Assembly: GCF_037975245.1 (NCBI RefSeq)
Contig: NC_092570.1
Location: 8,865,001 to 8,929,000 of the forward strand
Source of the DNA: Apostichopus japonicus
Lineage: Eukaryota; Echinodermata; Holothuroidea; Aspidochirotida; Stichopodidae
Direction: 5' to 3'
Length of the DNA stretch: 64,000 bases
The notes below the pieces were generated by a model, which searched no databases, was not told the origin of the DNA, and saw only the letters and a program-made list of their open reading frames with translations. The position numbers and the translations under genes were made by a program. The stretch's first letter is position 1; each line of letters opens with the position of its first letter. Shown here piece by piece: positions 1-15,400 of this stretch.

Positions 1-145
1 GGAGAATAGTTGACACTAGTGGAACACTAGTAGTTGTACCCAGAGTTTCACGCGCTGAGCGATCATCAGACTCAACCTTTATTCCGCTCTGTCCACCTGA
101 CATAGAGCACTTTGCGCCAAGATAAACACGCAAACCAACCAACTT

Positions 146-240
<95 letters not shown>

Positions 241-248
241 TATATATG

Positions 249-288
<40 letters not shown>

Positions 289-899
289 CTCCTTGTAAAA
301 GAGAGTCAGACTTGGTATGCGATCGAAGGAACACACAAAATATATTCAATGGGGTTTACTTCAACTTTCATGTGTTCTTATACATTGCTTACTTGAGAGA
401 ACATGACAACTATCAATGGCAGGGATGGTCTTCAATATTGGGTAAAATTATCATTATTTTCCATCCTGAAAGATCCATGAGAAGGTTGGAGGTTTTGACC
501 AGTCCCATGTTACCACCGCCCCTCCATTTCAACTAAACTAATGAAACCAGAAGAAGAGAACAAGATAAATTGAGAGAAATCAAAGACATTAATTGTTACT
601 TATAAATTTGTGGTTTCAAAATTCCAGCGAGAAAACACTAAACATTGTAATGGTGACCTTAACGACTGTTTACATTTAACATTTTAAACAATTATGTGGA
701 CAGCCATAACTTGAAAAAAAAAAGACTTAATGGCAAATTGTTACATAGATGCTTCATTTAAACAAGTCCAACACCATGACTTAACTATGTTGACAAAAAT
801 GCAACAGGTAGAAATAACCGTGTAATAGGTATGTGCTATAGCATATAAGTAATAACTTGCTTTTCTGTCATTTGCACCCTTTCCGGAAACAGAAAAAAC
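1..899. other. Upstream region of the NT5DC2/3-like gene, no gene seen
   Basis: Apart from the (AT)n tract listed separately I see no coding exon here. Open frames across the AT tract are alternating Tyr-Ile and are artefacts. The last few hundred bases before position 900 should contain the promoter and 5' UTR of the downstream gene, but I see no convincing TATA box or initiator. Confidence 0.5.
150..289. repeat. (AT)n microsatellite
   Basis: About 140 bp of nearly pure alternating TA with a few A or G interruptions near the right end. It is self-complementary and can extrude as a cruciform. Confidence 0.95.
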
Positions 900-3800
900 A
901 TGGCTGCCCCTATGCGAAAAACAAGATTTTTATCAGAGCTATTTTTTCACCGAAGTTCGATTAAATATTCACTCCTCCAACTACGAGAAAATTCTTTTAA
1001 TATATACCGAAGTCACGGTGGAAATACATCGAGAAATAAGAACGAAAGTGATCTCTGGGAAGAATATTCAAAACATAAAGATTACTGTGAAAATTTCGGT
1101 AGGTTAACCTAGGTTACGATGTAGCGGCAGTGGGCCTAGCCTATTGAGTACTATGCTAGTATCAGATTCAGAATAGGTATAGCCTACTGTAGGCTAACTC
1201 GACCAATACTGCGTAGGTCTTAATGTAGAATAGGCCTGATGTCGGGAAGTTGCTAGGACACAAATATACGCGCAGAGCGTTACTTTGCAGTATGCTTAGA
1301 TGTGTTTCCGACCACACTTAAGAATGGTTGTAAAAAGAGGCATGTGTGCATGCAGCAAAGGATTTTGGCTGACTGAGGTATGCTTATGGTGATTGTGTTA
1401 GACTATTACTAAAGTAATGTTTAGCCTGTTATGGCCCACATGTAGTCGCACCTCGCTACACAATATTTAAATGTATAAATATCAAGGCAGAAATCTGGCA
1501 AAACCATTCCTTTTAGGTGGCCCACTCGGGAAGGTCAAATTGCAACAATATGGAGTGAAAACAACTAGCCTAGCACTAGTCTTGAGCATACTTTAACATA
1601 AATTATTGTACCTAAATAGTCCAAAGCAGTGATTTTCTAAATGTAAGCAAATCATAACCTTTCAGAGTGCATAAAGAAATGAGCATATGCTCTGTTAAAG
1701 GACCTCTAGGCCGAAATAAGCCAAAAACTGCCGAAAAACTTCATGACAGATAGACTGGGTATGAAGCAATGATCACAAGGCATAATCTCACTAATGTACA
1801 ACTGTCAGAAAGACTGTCATCTGCAATGTTTGGTGACCAAATTTACCAAAGTACTGACGGCTCATTCTAGCTTACTAGACTGCAGCCAGAGAGAGCCATT
1901 TATTTGACAGACTTAAATAGCTGGTTTGACAGTAAAGAGTAGGCTACTTTGTTAATTCTGGTCAATAAGCAGTGATTACTGAAGAATGCTTGAACTGCAT
2001 TATGCTGTATGGGAAATAATGTAATTGTTGTTTTGTCAAACCACTAAGGCATTTATGTCATGTACTGATCGAACCAAAGATGGGAACAGTTTAAAAATGC
2101 ACCCAGGAACCTGTTTGCTAAAATTTGATTGTTATCTCAATACTGTATTGAGATATTGTAATGTGATGGCAACTATGTTTTTTTTCCACTTCTGCCTCCA
2201 GACCTCTTGGGCAGTTCTTGTGAAACTTTGCCATTTATTATAATATGGAATTGTTTACAAAGGTTGCTTAGTTTTGCAGAGTAAAATCATATCGGAGGAG
2301 GATTCGGAAGAAATTATTAGGCACATGGTGTCAACATATTTTAGGAACAGTTTCATCAAATTTTACATTCATATCAACTCAAATCAGAATGAGAATATGA
2401 TTAAATGATGACAACATTTGAGGATACAGTAGATGTGACTGGTTTCTTTGATCATGTTGATTTGAATAAAAGTGTAACACCAGATTTCCTACTTGTGGGG
2501 GGGGGATTTAACTCTTTACCTCTCAGCCTTTTGTCCACGTTCAGTCCCGGTTACTATAGCTGTGTCCTTGAAATTCTTTACTCTTCCCCTACTTGATATG
2601 CAAAATGCTGATGTTTTTGGTCGAAGAAAAAACTCAATATTTGTTGAAGTCTTTTCCTTTCTCATTTTCTCAGCCAAACAAGCTGCAGAGAGCTTTGCTG
2701 TAGATCCTAAATCTGTCTTTGCTAATAATGAGGTTGATTTGTCTACCATCGATGTCTACGGCTTTGACTATGACTACACACTGGCCTGTTACACCTGTGA
2801 ATTACATCACCTCATCTATAAGGAAGCTCTGGAAAATTTAGTTGATCGAAGAAAGGTATAAACCAGCTTTCAATATTACTGACTCTGTTTATTAGTTACA
2901 TTGATGTTTTACCATGCCCAAGCCTGTTTGTACTCTATCCAAGTCATCTTCAGGTTTTCTTGAATTTGAGTTTTTTGTCAGACGGCTAAATTACGAAGTC
3001 AATGCTCATTCGTGTCAGGACAACGTGTCAAGTTTAATTTTTACAATTTAATTGACATAAATACACATGCAAGATCAAAGATCATACTTCAGTATCATTT
3101 TAATGTTGCAAATTGAAATTGCTATGTTTTTCTCCAATTCTATTTTTTATTTTTATTTTTCAGTTCCCACCTGGCATTAGAGATATGAAGTATAATTTGA
3201 ACTTTGGCATCAGAGGACTTCATTTTGACACAAAGAAGGTAGAGCATTTTAGGTTTATTAATATTTTAATGAACTAATAAAATAAAATAATATTTCTGTG
3301 GTGGTATTACACAAGCAATTGAGATGAGGTTCTTTCATTCCGTTAATAGTAACATTTTTCAGTGTTAATAGTCTCAAGTTTGTTCAACAATAGTAATATT
3401 AAAAGATATGTTCTTTCTGCCTTGTTTTCTTTCTCTAGGCTAGTGCTGTCTGCTTCTCATGGTAAATGTATTTTCTTTTATATGGCTGTTGTGGAATAAC
3501 TACTTGCATTCTTAATAGTGTAATCCCCCCCCCCCCCCCAGACCCAAAGTAGTTATATTCCACACATATTCATATCGCATTGGAACTGTATTTCCAAGAT
3601 GAAGTTTGCTGACCAGCTGTTGAGTTTTTCCTCATCAGTTGATCTGTGAGCAAAAGAGCGGTTGGTTACCAGGATAATGATTGGATTAGTAATTGTCCAG
3701 ATCGCTGATTGAAATCTTGGAAGAATGATCAATAAACAATAATTGATTAATATTTAACTATTCCAAGCTTTTTTCAATTGACAGGGTCTGCTAATGAAGA

Positions 3801-6800
3801 TTGATGCTTTTCATCATATACAATTAGGAACTGTTTACAGGTAAGTTTGGTTTAGTTAGTAAAGTTAGTTAGGTTAGTTTAGTTTAGTTTTAGAAAGAGC
3901 ATAGGGGAAACGATTTAATGAGAATTGCTCCTCTGTTTTTTTCCTTTTTCCCTTTTCCCCTTTCCCATTTTCCATGCAATATAAGAACAATAAGATAACA
4001 GTAGCATGTAAACATGTAAAATATCACTTGAATATGTACACACTAGTCCCAATTCTATTATAAGTCTATAAATACTTGCTGGATATAAATAAATGAATGA
4101 ATGAATGAATGAATCAAAAGGGGACTAGCTTTAAGGTACCGATTAATTGAAGACAGGGGACACTGACTTAAGGATTATGGTATCACTGATTGAACAGTAG
4201 AGACAGAGACTAAAGACACAGATCTAGACTGAAGACAACGGTCAAGGAGATCACAGAATTAAGGTCATGCTAATGCAGACATTACCAACATTTAAGACTT
4301 GGACCAAAAACAATCACTTTTAAAGATGATTAAAGATGATGAGATATTGCAGCCACTAACTATGAAAGTCACAGATTAACGGCACCACTTTTTACAAAAT
4401 TAATTTATGCAAATTAAAGATAACAGACCCTGATGTATTAGATACATGCTATGGATTAAAGACGAAGAATTTTGCTGGCATACAGTAGCCCCAAAGGTGG
4501 ACTTTCCAGCATTATTTCTGGCTCCCGGGTTTTGTGTATTACATACTACACAGATATTACTGAAGTTCAACTTTGAATGTAGGATTTATTGGTCTTATAC
4601 CATTCCTCACAGATCATCCATTGACTGGAGCAATTCATTTGATGATCCTGCATATTTTGTTCCTCTCTATTTTTTTACACTTGCTTCTATAAATAGTTGC
4701 TGTATCATTAATTTTTTTAAGATTATCTATTTATTTTATCATCAGGGGTCTACAACAGTTAGCAGATTCAGAGGTTTTGGACCTCTATGACGGCACTCAT
4801 GTACCCGAGGGTGCTATAATGTCCTTCAATGGCCAGGTCGGTAAATTGCTTGTTTTAGCATTTCATGTCACGGCATGAACTGAAAGGATTTGTCATTATA
4901 CTTAAAGAAAACTATAACTCCCTGCTGAATCTACTGAAAGATTTTGTTGTTTTATCCAGAACCACCATCACTAAATTTTGTTTGTATGAATTGTGGGTTG
5001 GTGTGTTTTTGAAATCCAGTATCGCATTTTCAAAATGGTCAGGGTTGCTACGCAAGTGCAAAGAAGTATAGCCATTGTTTTTAACAAAGTTACCATAGTA
5101 CAGTAGTTTATAAGAAAACAAAATTCAGAACCTTCAGAACTGCTTCACAAAATTTAAACAATAAAGTATTCCCTGTTCTCTGTAATACAAAAACCAGGAA
5201 TACAACATTGCTCCAAGCTTGGAAAGTGAAACCAACACTGAAAAGAAGATCTAATATCACAGATTTCATTTATTTGTGCAGTATTTCTGTGATATCTACC
5301 TATTTATATTAGCTACAAAGATACCCCCACATGCCCCTAACTCCTTATGGCCAGGACTTTTGTCATATAAGTGTTACAGTGTTCTTGCACTTTTCCCTTT
5401 GTTTTTTCAGAGTTACTTCAAGCAGCTGATTGATTTGTTTTCCATCCCAGAGATGACTTTGTTAGGGAATGTTACAGAGGTAAGGCTAGGCTAAGGCTAG
5501 GCTAGGCATATGATAGTCTTTACTCACAGTTAATGTTGTTGAAGTTAATTATAAGGCTAGGCAGACCGTATGATATTCTTAACTCACAGTTAATGTTGTT
5601 GAAGTTAATTATAAGGCTAGGCAGACCGTATGCATGGGCGTCAACAGGTGGGGGACGGGGGGGGACATGTCCCCCCCACTTTCAAAAGTGGAGGGGATAT
5701 CATATCATTTGTCCCCCCCACTTTTCAGAGCAGTTATTAAAAAAATCACATGCATATGCGCGATTTTCTATCACAATTGCTGAGCTGATTCAAGTAGAAT
5801 CTAACTTAAGAATCATTATCAATAAATTGCACTGGAAATTAGAACAGTGCTTGGCCCTTTATCCCCCTTCCTCCGATATTCACCCTCCCCGCTTCGTCCG
5901 AGACCTCTGATAAAAGTTTGTGCGATGTTTGAACGATGTTTTAGAGTGTTTTGTGGAAGCACCCCTTCTCGCCAGAAATGGAATTCCCCTTGCCCTACAC
6001 TGTGAATCAGAGAAAACGATGCATTTCAACTTGAAAACAAGTCGAAGACCCCACCAGGAAGGTAATATCATATATTTTAGGCCCTACAGACAGTATTCTG
6101 CCTGTATGCAGGGTATTATATGATACCAAACTACCGAAAATATTTCGTTTGAGATGGACGCTGTGTAATTCGTTTCCCTTGGTGTCAGAACGGCATCTTT
6201 CTACCAGTACTTTCTGTCGGAATTTAGTTTTGTGAGACAAAATTTCTCCTCACAGATCTGGTTCTGATGTAACTAAAAATGACTCAGGAAGGCCGTCTCC
6301 TGCGATCTAGGGGGTCTTATGTACCCAAAATTTTCTGGTACGCTACGCGCCAACCAATGGTGGCGCTCCGCTTAGATAGTATAGTGTCCCCCCCACTTTC
6401 TGAAACCTGCTGACGCCCATGACCGTATGATAGTCTTAACTCACAGTTAATGTTGTTGAAGCTAATTATAAGGCTAGGGAGACTGTATGATAGTCTTTAC
6501 TCACAGTTAATGTTGGTGAAGTTAATTCTAAGGCTACACAGACCGTATGATATTCTTTACTCACAGTTAATGTTGTTGAAGTTAATTATAAGTCCCTTTC
6601 TTTTTAGTTTATTCCAGTATACCTTATCAAACTAATTTGTAAAAGAGAAAGAATAAAAAGTGGTAGTAGAATTCATATGTATATAGCTTAGTTCATATTA
6701 AAGAGGTAAACACTAGACTTATATCATAAGTCATTGCCCTGGTTCTAAAGTCTTGGTTGTCACGAGAACTGATAAATCTGTATTTATTTCTCATTGAAGT

Positions 6801-9800
6801 GGATAACTTGCTGCTCATGTCTCTCTACCTTCTTGGTTTCATAATGTTTTCCTTTGAATTATATAAATGTCTGGAATGTTAACCTTAAAGCAAAGTTGAT
6901 GATGCTCTCTGCTCCTGTGTTCTCATAAGATTACAATGCATGACTCTGTAAAGACCAGAAATGCTTTCGAAATTCAGCGTTGCATGTTCTCGATGGTCTG
7001 TTATGTGTCAGAATTAATTTGTTCTCCTAGCCATGTCTTCAAGAACTCTGGTTCTTGTGTTAGACTTATTGTTACGTTTACTACTCAGTGAAAAAACTTT
7101 TTAGGGAGTTCATTTCTCATAGGAAAATAAATGTTAATTGATTTCTATTGGTGAAACCATTATTTTTATAAAGTCATATAGGCTATTACTTCAATGATGG
7201 AATATTTTCATCTGATGTAGAATTGTTTTGTCAATAAATATTAACTGGACTTGAGGAAAAATCTCAAATTACTAAGTTTAAATCAATCGTCTGTTGTAGA
7301 TTATATGATCTGTTTTAAAAGATGAGATGTAAACAAAACTTGGCATGAATTTTTAGATATGGTCCTCTATTTGTGACTGCCAACTAAAATAAACATAGAT
7401 GTACAGATGGATTTTGTAATGTATGGTTGTATTCATCTTACATGAATCAACAAATCTGTTTCTTTCCATTACAGTATCTAGAACAGCGGGGAATCCCCTA
7501 TGACTCGGAGTATCTCTTCAGTGATATTCATGTGAGTATAAGTCTTAGTAGATATCGTCAACCAATCCTGGAATAACAATGGTATCAATTCTTCCACTTT
7601 CATAACCTCAGTGACAACAATGTCTTGTGTTTGATCATCTGAGTATCTCTTCAGTGATATTCATGTGAGTATAAGTCTTGGTAGATATCGTCAACCAATC
7701 CTAGAATAATAGTGGTATCAATTCTTCCACTTTCATAACCTCAGTGACAATAATGTCTTGTGTTTGATCATCTGAGTATCTCTTTAGTGATATTCATGTG
7801 AGTATGATATCTTCAACCAATCCTGGAATAACAGTGGTATCAATTCTTCCATTTTTGTAACCTTAGTGACAATAATGATGGCTCTGAACTGTTCATTTAT
7901 GCTGTTACATGCTCCTTCATTCAATGTTTAGTAAAACCAGTATTTGTTAAATTTAGTCAAGGATTACTAAACATTGACCACATTCAATCAGCTGCCAAAA
8001 AATGAACATAAGAAATGTTGCATTCCTTTATTCTTCTGTCACCTTGTTGTGTTTCTGTCTTATGTATGTGTGGGTGTGTGAATGTATGTATGTATCATGT
8101 ATGTGTGTGTATGTATGTGTGCGTGTTTGTTTGTTTGTGCGCATTTGTGTGTATGTTTGTATTTATTTCTTCTTAAAAGTTTTCACCTTTTTTATTGAAT
8201 TTAGTTTCCTTTGTTTAAACAGAATGCTGTGAAAGAAGTTCATTTCTCTGGCAATATGCACAAAGAGGTTGGAAACAATGTAGGTAGGTGCTAACAGGCT
8301 CGATCCATAGACTTCAAATGTTTGTCGATGTGATATTGTGTTATGCATCTTTGAACTTTTCACTTTTTTATGTGTTTTTATATGGCTTCCAATGTAGATA
8401 CAGTTCACCCAGGTTATTTCAGAGTTATTACAGATATACATATTGGTTACATAGCCTTATATAGTTATTACACAGTTACATAGCTAAATATTACTCACTT
8501 GTACATCATCAGTTCTCACAGGCTTTCAAAGTTAGGCAATGTGTCAAACGAAATTCCTGAATGGAGATAAAAATATGTCAAATTACAAATTGATGTTTTG
8601 GCTCAAATGTCAGAGAATGGAATTGATAAAGCTAAGTTTATTTTTAACGATATGTAAATGTCGATTAAAGGAATACACCCTGAAGTACAAACATAAACAC
8701 CCTGCAGCCCAAAATATCATCACAACTCAGGGTGATAAACACATTAAATGTCAAAGAACTATGAAGAAGGACAGTTTGTTGATTTTAATCAAAATTAATT
8801 TGATTTTCTCGCCTTCGTTGTTGTTCACGGATGCATCGATGACTCACAACTTTCTTGCGATCTCTAGCAAGCATACACAAATACTTGTGGTTCTAAATGT
8901 GTAATTCTATCGTTTTGGTGATTACAAATACTCAAACATACATATTCTAAGACATAGTGTCTAACTGTGCGATCTGATATTTCTCGTTACCCAAGTTCCT
9001 CTGCTGTTTTTTTTTTAATATTATGGATTGATGTGTTTGTGTTCTTCCTCTTCTCTGTTATTGAATCTTGTGAGCAGTTATCCTCTAAAGCATGGGTTCC
9101 CTAACTGGGGTGCATGAACCCCCAGGGGGTGCGTGAGTCCATCCCAGGGGGTTCGTGAGACGTTTCTGAAAGTCGAAACTAGAGTCCTTTTTGTTGAACT
9201 AAAATCTGATATATCATATAATTTAGTAATGTACAAAAGTCGTACCTATCTGACAAACTCTTTTCGCGTTCCATACGCATATGTTGCCATAGCTGTTCCA
9301 TATACCGTGCATGTGATAAATAACTGAATTATGAAACAGACACAGGCTGCATTACTTTGGTGAAGGTGGTGTACGAATGACAGTACATGGTGAAGATAAA
9401 GAGCTGAACTTGATCTAAGATTCTTTAAGGAAGCACTGTTATGCTTATTATAGTATAATAGTGACTCAGATCGTGTCTCGAAAAGTTGGGGGTGCGTGGA
9501 CAACTCTGACATCCACAGGGGATTCGTGGGGGGATAAAGTTAGGGGAACCCTGCACTAAAGTACAAATCCTCTCTTTCTCTTTGTTTATCAGTTTGTTTC
9601 TCTCTTTGTTCATCAGGAGCATACCTGGAGTCATCAACAGAGGTTCGACACCTCATCAGTAGATTGCACAACAAAGGCAAGCGCCTCTTCCTCATCACAA
9701 ACTCACCGTTTGAATTTGTGTAAGCTGCTGCTGAATTGTTAAGATTCATTTATTCCTGTTAGTCTCAAATTGAGTTTATTTATTATGATGTTTCTGTCAA

Positions 9801-12408
9801 ATAGTACACCTATCCATTGATATCAATGAGTTTATGGAGGATGCTATGTGTTTCTTCTTCCTACAAATGTCCTTTGTTACATCTTTTCTGTAATTTGTAA
9901 TATGATTGTGCTTTCTGAAGGATGACTGACTCTGAAACATTGAAGAATTGTAACATACATACAAACATACATCACTGCTTTATAAAGTAATATTTGTCAG
10001 CAAAAGTGGGAATGATGACACAGGTTTTGCTCAGCTAAGTAGTTCACAGTAAAAGAAGTCACTGACTTAATTGTCTAAGAAACAAGACTCATTATGTGGC
10101 AACAATTTATTTCCTATGTATTTACAATGTACACCATTACTCCATGGACAACACTGTACACCATTACTCCATGGATATATATATTAACACTGTACACCAT
10201 TACTCCATGGACATATATTAACACTGCACATCATTACTCCATGGACATATATATTAACACTGCACATCATTACTCCATGGACATATATATTAACACTGTA
10301 CATTATTACTCCATGGACATATATATTAACACTGTACATCATTGCTATATGGATTAATGGCCTCCCTACTGATGTTGCACTACTGGTCACACTGGGTCTC
10401 TGCTGCTTGATTGCTATGGTAACAGAGCTTCTCTGTTCGGCTGAGACAACTAGTGTTTTGAAAGCCAAAAATTATCCTTTAGGCTCTCCAAGGGAAAACC
10501 ATTTGTTTTCTTGTTCCAAACAGCATTTACTCATACCTTTCACTTGAATTATTCAGTCATTTTGAACCACCAACTTTGTTGTTTGCAAAATCCTTGAAAC
10601 ATATCAACTAACGAGGGTCTCGCATATTAACTAGCTTAATGCTCCTCTTTCCAGAGACAAAGGAATGTCCTACATGATTGGAAACGACTGGGTCGATTAC
10701 TTTGAAGTCATCGTTGTTCAAGCAAGAAAACCTCTCTTTTTCAAGGATACAACAAGGTATTAAGTCACTCATTCTTCTCTTCATAAAATGACTCATATTT
10801 CTATGCAACATCATGATTTTAGTCTTAGTTTAAGACCAAAAGATGTAACCATCAATGTCTCTTCGCCTGAATTTCGTATCTTTACCAAACATCTGGAATG
10901 CATGTTCATTTTGCATTGCATTATCTTTATTCTGGCAATAAATATAACCTGATATCTTAAAGGCATTGAAGACTCGCCCCAAACCGTGTGCCGCCCTCTG
11001 AAAAAGTTAACTTTCCATTGCTTGCAAGTGAATTTTTTTTTTGTCACTACAAAATGCAGACAGTAATGAAATGTGATACCTTGTTATCTTTTATCTAGAC
11101 CTGAGATGTCCATCGATGCTATGTACACTGTGTTGTGGGTAATGACCGTAGCTGCATGTATTGACTGTACACTATAGTCTAATTACCGATGGTAGCAAGC
11201 TGTGTGTGTATTTTCTGGGATCGATGGTGGTGTCTAACACTTCTGTTACACCTCATTCGAAACTAGGTCAGGTTACCGGCATCAGACGTTTCTTTGTGTG
11301 CGAGTCTTCACTCCCTTTAACTCCTCCAAAATCACACCAGGAAAAATGGAATTTGAAAAATTAAATAAAATAGTATTTAAAGTTTGTGGGAAACAAAGCT
11401 TTTTGTGTCGGATTATAACAGTAAATAATTTGCAATTGAAAAATGAGATCTGAAAAGTGAACTTTTGAACAAAATAATAAGATATCTGTCATGCTATATT
11501 AAGAGCTGACCTGTGTGTCTGATATTCTCATTCAATGTGGGCGAAGCCACATACATAGCAATCAGTGGAACCATTATCATGTTAATCCATGCAGTCTAAA
11601 TATGCTATTAAATTATATGTTAGCTACTAACTTCCTCAGATTTTCAAGAAAGACTTTTCAAATATGTATGTATAGCAAATCGTTATAACCATTTGTAGTG
11701 CTATTCACACCTCTATTACAAGCGTAGTTTTCTTTTGAAGACATCATTGTAACAAAGTTCATTTTGCAAGTCTCTCTGCTCCTCCCCGACCCTCAAAACT
11801 TGTTAATTTTAAGTCTGTATTTCCTAGGTAACTATGTTTTGGAGAATAATATGATTATCTATTCATCTTTTAGACCGTTTCGATTCATCTACCCCAAGAC
11901 TGGAACACCTGCTTGGTCGAGAGTAAAGGAACTAAGGAAAGGAGAATATTACCTAGAGGTTGGTCGCCCGATCCTTATCTATAATTAATTAATTAAAAAT
12001 AATTTATTCCATGCTGAGTAACACAGTAGAAATTCTCATGCAGGCACTTCATAAATCAATAATCCCTAATTTTGCAACAAATGATTTATGACCTTAAAAT
12101 ACAGAGACTGTCACAGTGTCTATGCAGAGACAATTACAAATTTGCGAGGATTCTGTGTATGAGTTTCTAAGAATTATCTGTTAAATGTTTAATCAGAGTA
12201 TTAAAGTCACACCTAGAATGCTTCATATTAGTTGTTTTTTCAACACAGCTGTGCACACAGTTTTCTGTTGTTGTTGTTGTTGGTATTCTCATTATTATTA
12301 TTTTTTTATTTATTTTTTTTATTATGATTATGAATATGATTATTTTTTTTTATTATGATTATTATTATGATTATTTATTTTTATTATTTATGATTATTAT
12401 TATTATTG

Positions 12409-12445
<37 letters not shown>

Positions 12446-15400
12446 GATTATCATCATCATATTGATCAGTTCTTTACCTAGGATAAAGTAAAACCAGTAG
12501 GTGACTCTGGACTGACATAAGTTTCCTTTAAGGCTACTTCAGTTGGGTCGGATCAGACACAGCTATGGTTCAGGGTCTCTGTGTCTCCCTGTCAGATTGT
12601 CCCATTGTCTCTAGTGTACATTAATACTAATATCTTCAAGGCTTTGTTCTTGATGGACCACTGTGGGGAGCTAATGCATACCATGAGTCATTGTGTCATT
12701 TCAAGAGTGGAACATTTTGTTAGTTTTTGATGTTTCACTTACTATGTTGACAGGGTAACGTGGAGCAGTTTACTAAACTGACTGGATGGGATGGCTCCAG
12801 AGTTCTCTATTTTGGAGATCATATCTACAGTGATTTAGCTGACCCGTCCCTCCAAAATGGCTGGAGGACAGGAGGCATCATACCAGAACTAGAGGCAAGT
12901 CAATTGTATTGTGAAATGCTTGTCGTTAAGTTGGAGATTAGGGGGTATCATACCAGAACTAGAGGCAAGCCTATTGTATTGTGGAATGCTTATTAAGTTA
13001 GATATTAGGGGGCATCATACCAGAACTAGAGTCAAGTCTATTGTATGATGGAATGCTTGTTAAGTTGGAGATTAGGGGGCATCATACCAGAACTAGAGGC
13101 AAGTCTATTGTGTTGTTGAATGCTTGTTAAGTTGGAGATTATGGGGTATCATACCAGAACTAGAGGCAAGTCTATTGTATTGTGGAATGCTTGTTAAGTT
13201 GGAGATTAGGGGGCATCATACCAGAACTAGAGGCAAGTCTATTGTATTGTGGAATGCTTGTTAAGTTTGAGATTAGGGGGTATCATACCAGAACTAGAGG
13301 CAAGTCTATTGTATTGTGGAATGCTTGTTAAGTTGGAGATTAGGGGGCATCATACCAGAACTAGAGGCAAGTCTATTGTATTGTTGAATGCTTGTTACGT
13401 TGGAGATTAGGGGGTATCATACCAGAACTAGAGGCAAGTCTATTGTATTGTGGAATGCTTATTAAGTTAGATATTAGGGGGCATCATACCAGAACTAGAG
13501 GCAAGGCTATTGTATTGTGGAATGCTTGTTAAGTTAGATATTAGGGGGTATCATACCAGAACTAGAGGCAAGTCTATTGTATTGTGGAATGCTTGTTAAG
13601 TTGGAGATTAGAGGGCATCATACCAGAAATAGAGGCAAGTCTATTGTATTTTGGAATGCTTGTTAAGTTGGAGATTAGGGGGCATCATACCAGAACTAGA
13701 GGCAAGTCTATTGTATTGTGGAATGCTTGTTAAGTTGGAGATTAGGGGGCATCATACCAGAACTAGAGGCAAGTCTATTGTATTTTGGAATGCTTGTTAA
13801 GTTGGAGATTAGGGGGCATCATACCAGAACTAGAGGCAAGTCTATTGTATTGTGGAATGCTTGTTAAGTTGGAGATTAGGGGGCATCATACCAGAACTAG
13901 GGGTAAATCTATTGTATTATGGAATGCTTGTTAAGTTTGAGATTAGGGGGCATCATACCAGAACTAGAGGCAAGTCTATTGTGTTGTTGAATGCTTGTTA
14001 AGTTGGAGATTATGGGGTATCATACCAGAACTAGAGGCAAGTCTATTGTATTGTGGAATGCTTGTTAAGTTGGAGATTAGGGGGCATCATACCAGAACTA
14101 GAGGCAAGTCTATTGTATGATGGAATGCTTGTTAAGTTTGAGATTAGGGGGTATCATACCAGAACTAGAGGCAAGTCTATTGTATTGTGGAATGCTTATT
14201 AAGTTAGATATTAGGGGGCATGATACCAGAACTAGAGGCAAGTCTATTGTATTGTTGAATGCTTGTTAAGTTGGAGATTAGGGGGTATCATACCAGAACT
14301 AGAGGCAAGTCTATTGTATTGTAGAATGCTTGTTAAGTTAGATATTAGGGGGCATCATACCAGAACTAGAGGCAAGTCTATTGTATTGTGGAATGCTTGT
14401 TAAGTTAGATATTAGGGGGTATCATACCAGAACTAGAGGCAAGTCTATTGTATTGTGGAATACTTGTTAAGTTGGAGATTAGAGGGCATCATACCAGAAA
14501 TAGAGGCAAGTCTATTGTATTTTGGAATGCTTGTTAAGTTGGAGATTAGGGGGCATCCTACCAGAACTAGAGGCAAGTCTATTGTATTGTGTAATGCTTG
14601 TTAAGTTGGAGATTAGGGGGTATCATACCAGAACTAGAGGCTAGTCTATTGTATTGTGGAATGCTTGTTAAGTTGGAGATTAGGGGGCATCATACCAGAA
14701 CTAGAGGCAAGTCTATTGTATTGTGTAATGCTTGTTAAGTTTGAGATTAGTGGGCATGATACCAGAACTAGAGGCAAGTCTATCGTATTGTGGAATGCTT
14801 ATTACGGTGGAGGACAGGAGACATCCTATCGTAACTACGGGTAATTCTATTTAGTTGTGGGCTGTTCATTATGGTTGGGGCATCGTGTCCGATTAGAGAC
14901 AAATCTATTGAATCGTGGAATGCCCATTATTGTTGAAGCTTAGGGGGCATCACATCGGAACTAGGGGCAAGTCTATTGAATCGTGGATTACTCATTATTG
15001 TTGAAGCTTTAGGGGCATCATAATGGAACTCGGGGCAAGTCTATTGAATAGTGGAATGCTCATTCTTGTTGAAGCTTAGGGGGCATCAGATTGGAGCTAG
15101 GGGCATGTCTATTTAATGGTCGGCTGCTTATTAGCTTTGGGGGTCTGGGGAGCATCCTACCAATGATATTTTATGGAAAGAAATCACAAGACTCTGGGTC
15201 CTCTTGTTGGAATATTGTTTTGTTTTTTTAATGATGAAATCAACCATGTGTGTATGTGGTGATATAGTTGAATGAATATGTATAGCAGAATCAGAGAAAG
15301 TTTGAACTCAGGAATCATGAAGTAACAGAGTGATAATAGTGAATGTCACTTTAAGTCTCCCTTAGATGTTCAAAAAGTTATTTTCTGCTCAATTGCCCGG

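Noticed and set aside
148-536. Tyr-Ile open frames
   Set aside because: They arise from the (AT)n tract.
5533-5910. 125-codon frame shared with 38143-38430
   Set aside because: Shared only because both are copies of one non-autonomous hAT element; the frame crosses the terminus and tandem repeat.
7641-7797. Extra cassette exons of the NT5DC2/3-like gene
   Set aside because: The duplicated pieces contain the exon end and donor but no 3' splice site of their own.
12873-14830. Regular array considered as a CRISPR
   Set aside because: There are no unique spacers; units are contiguous 67-bp copies of an exon-intron edge in an animal gene.
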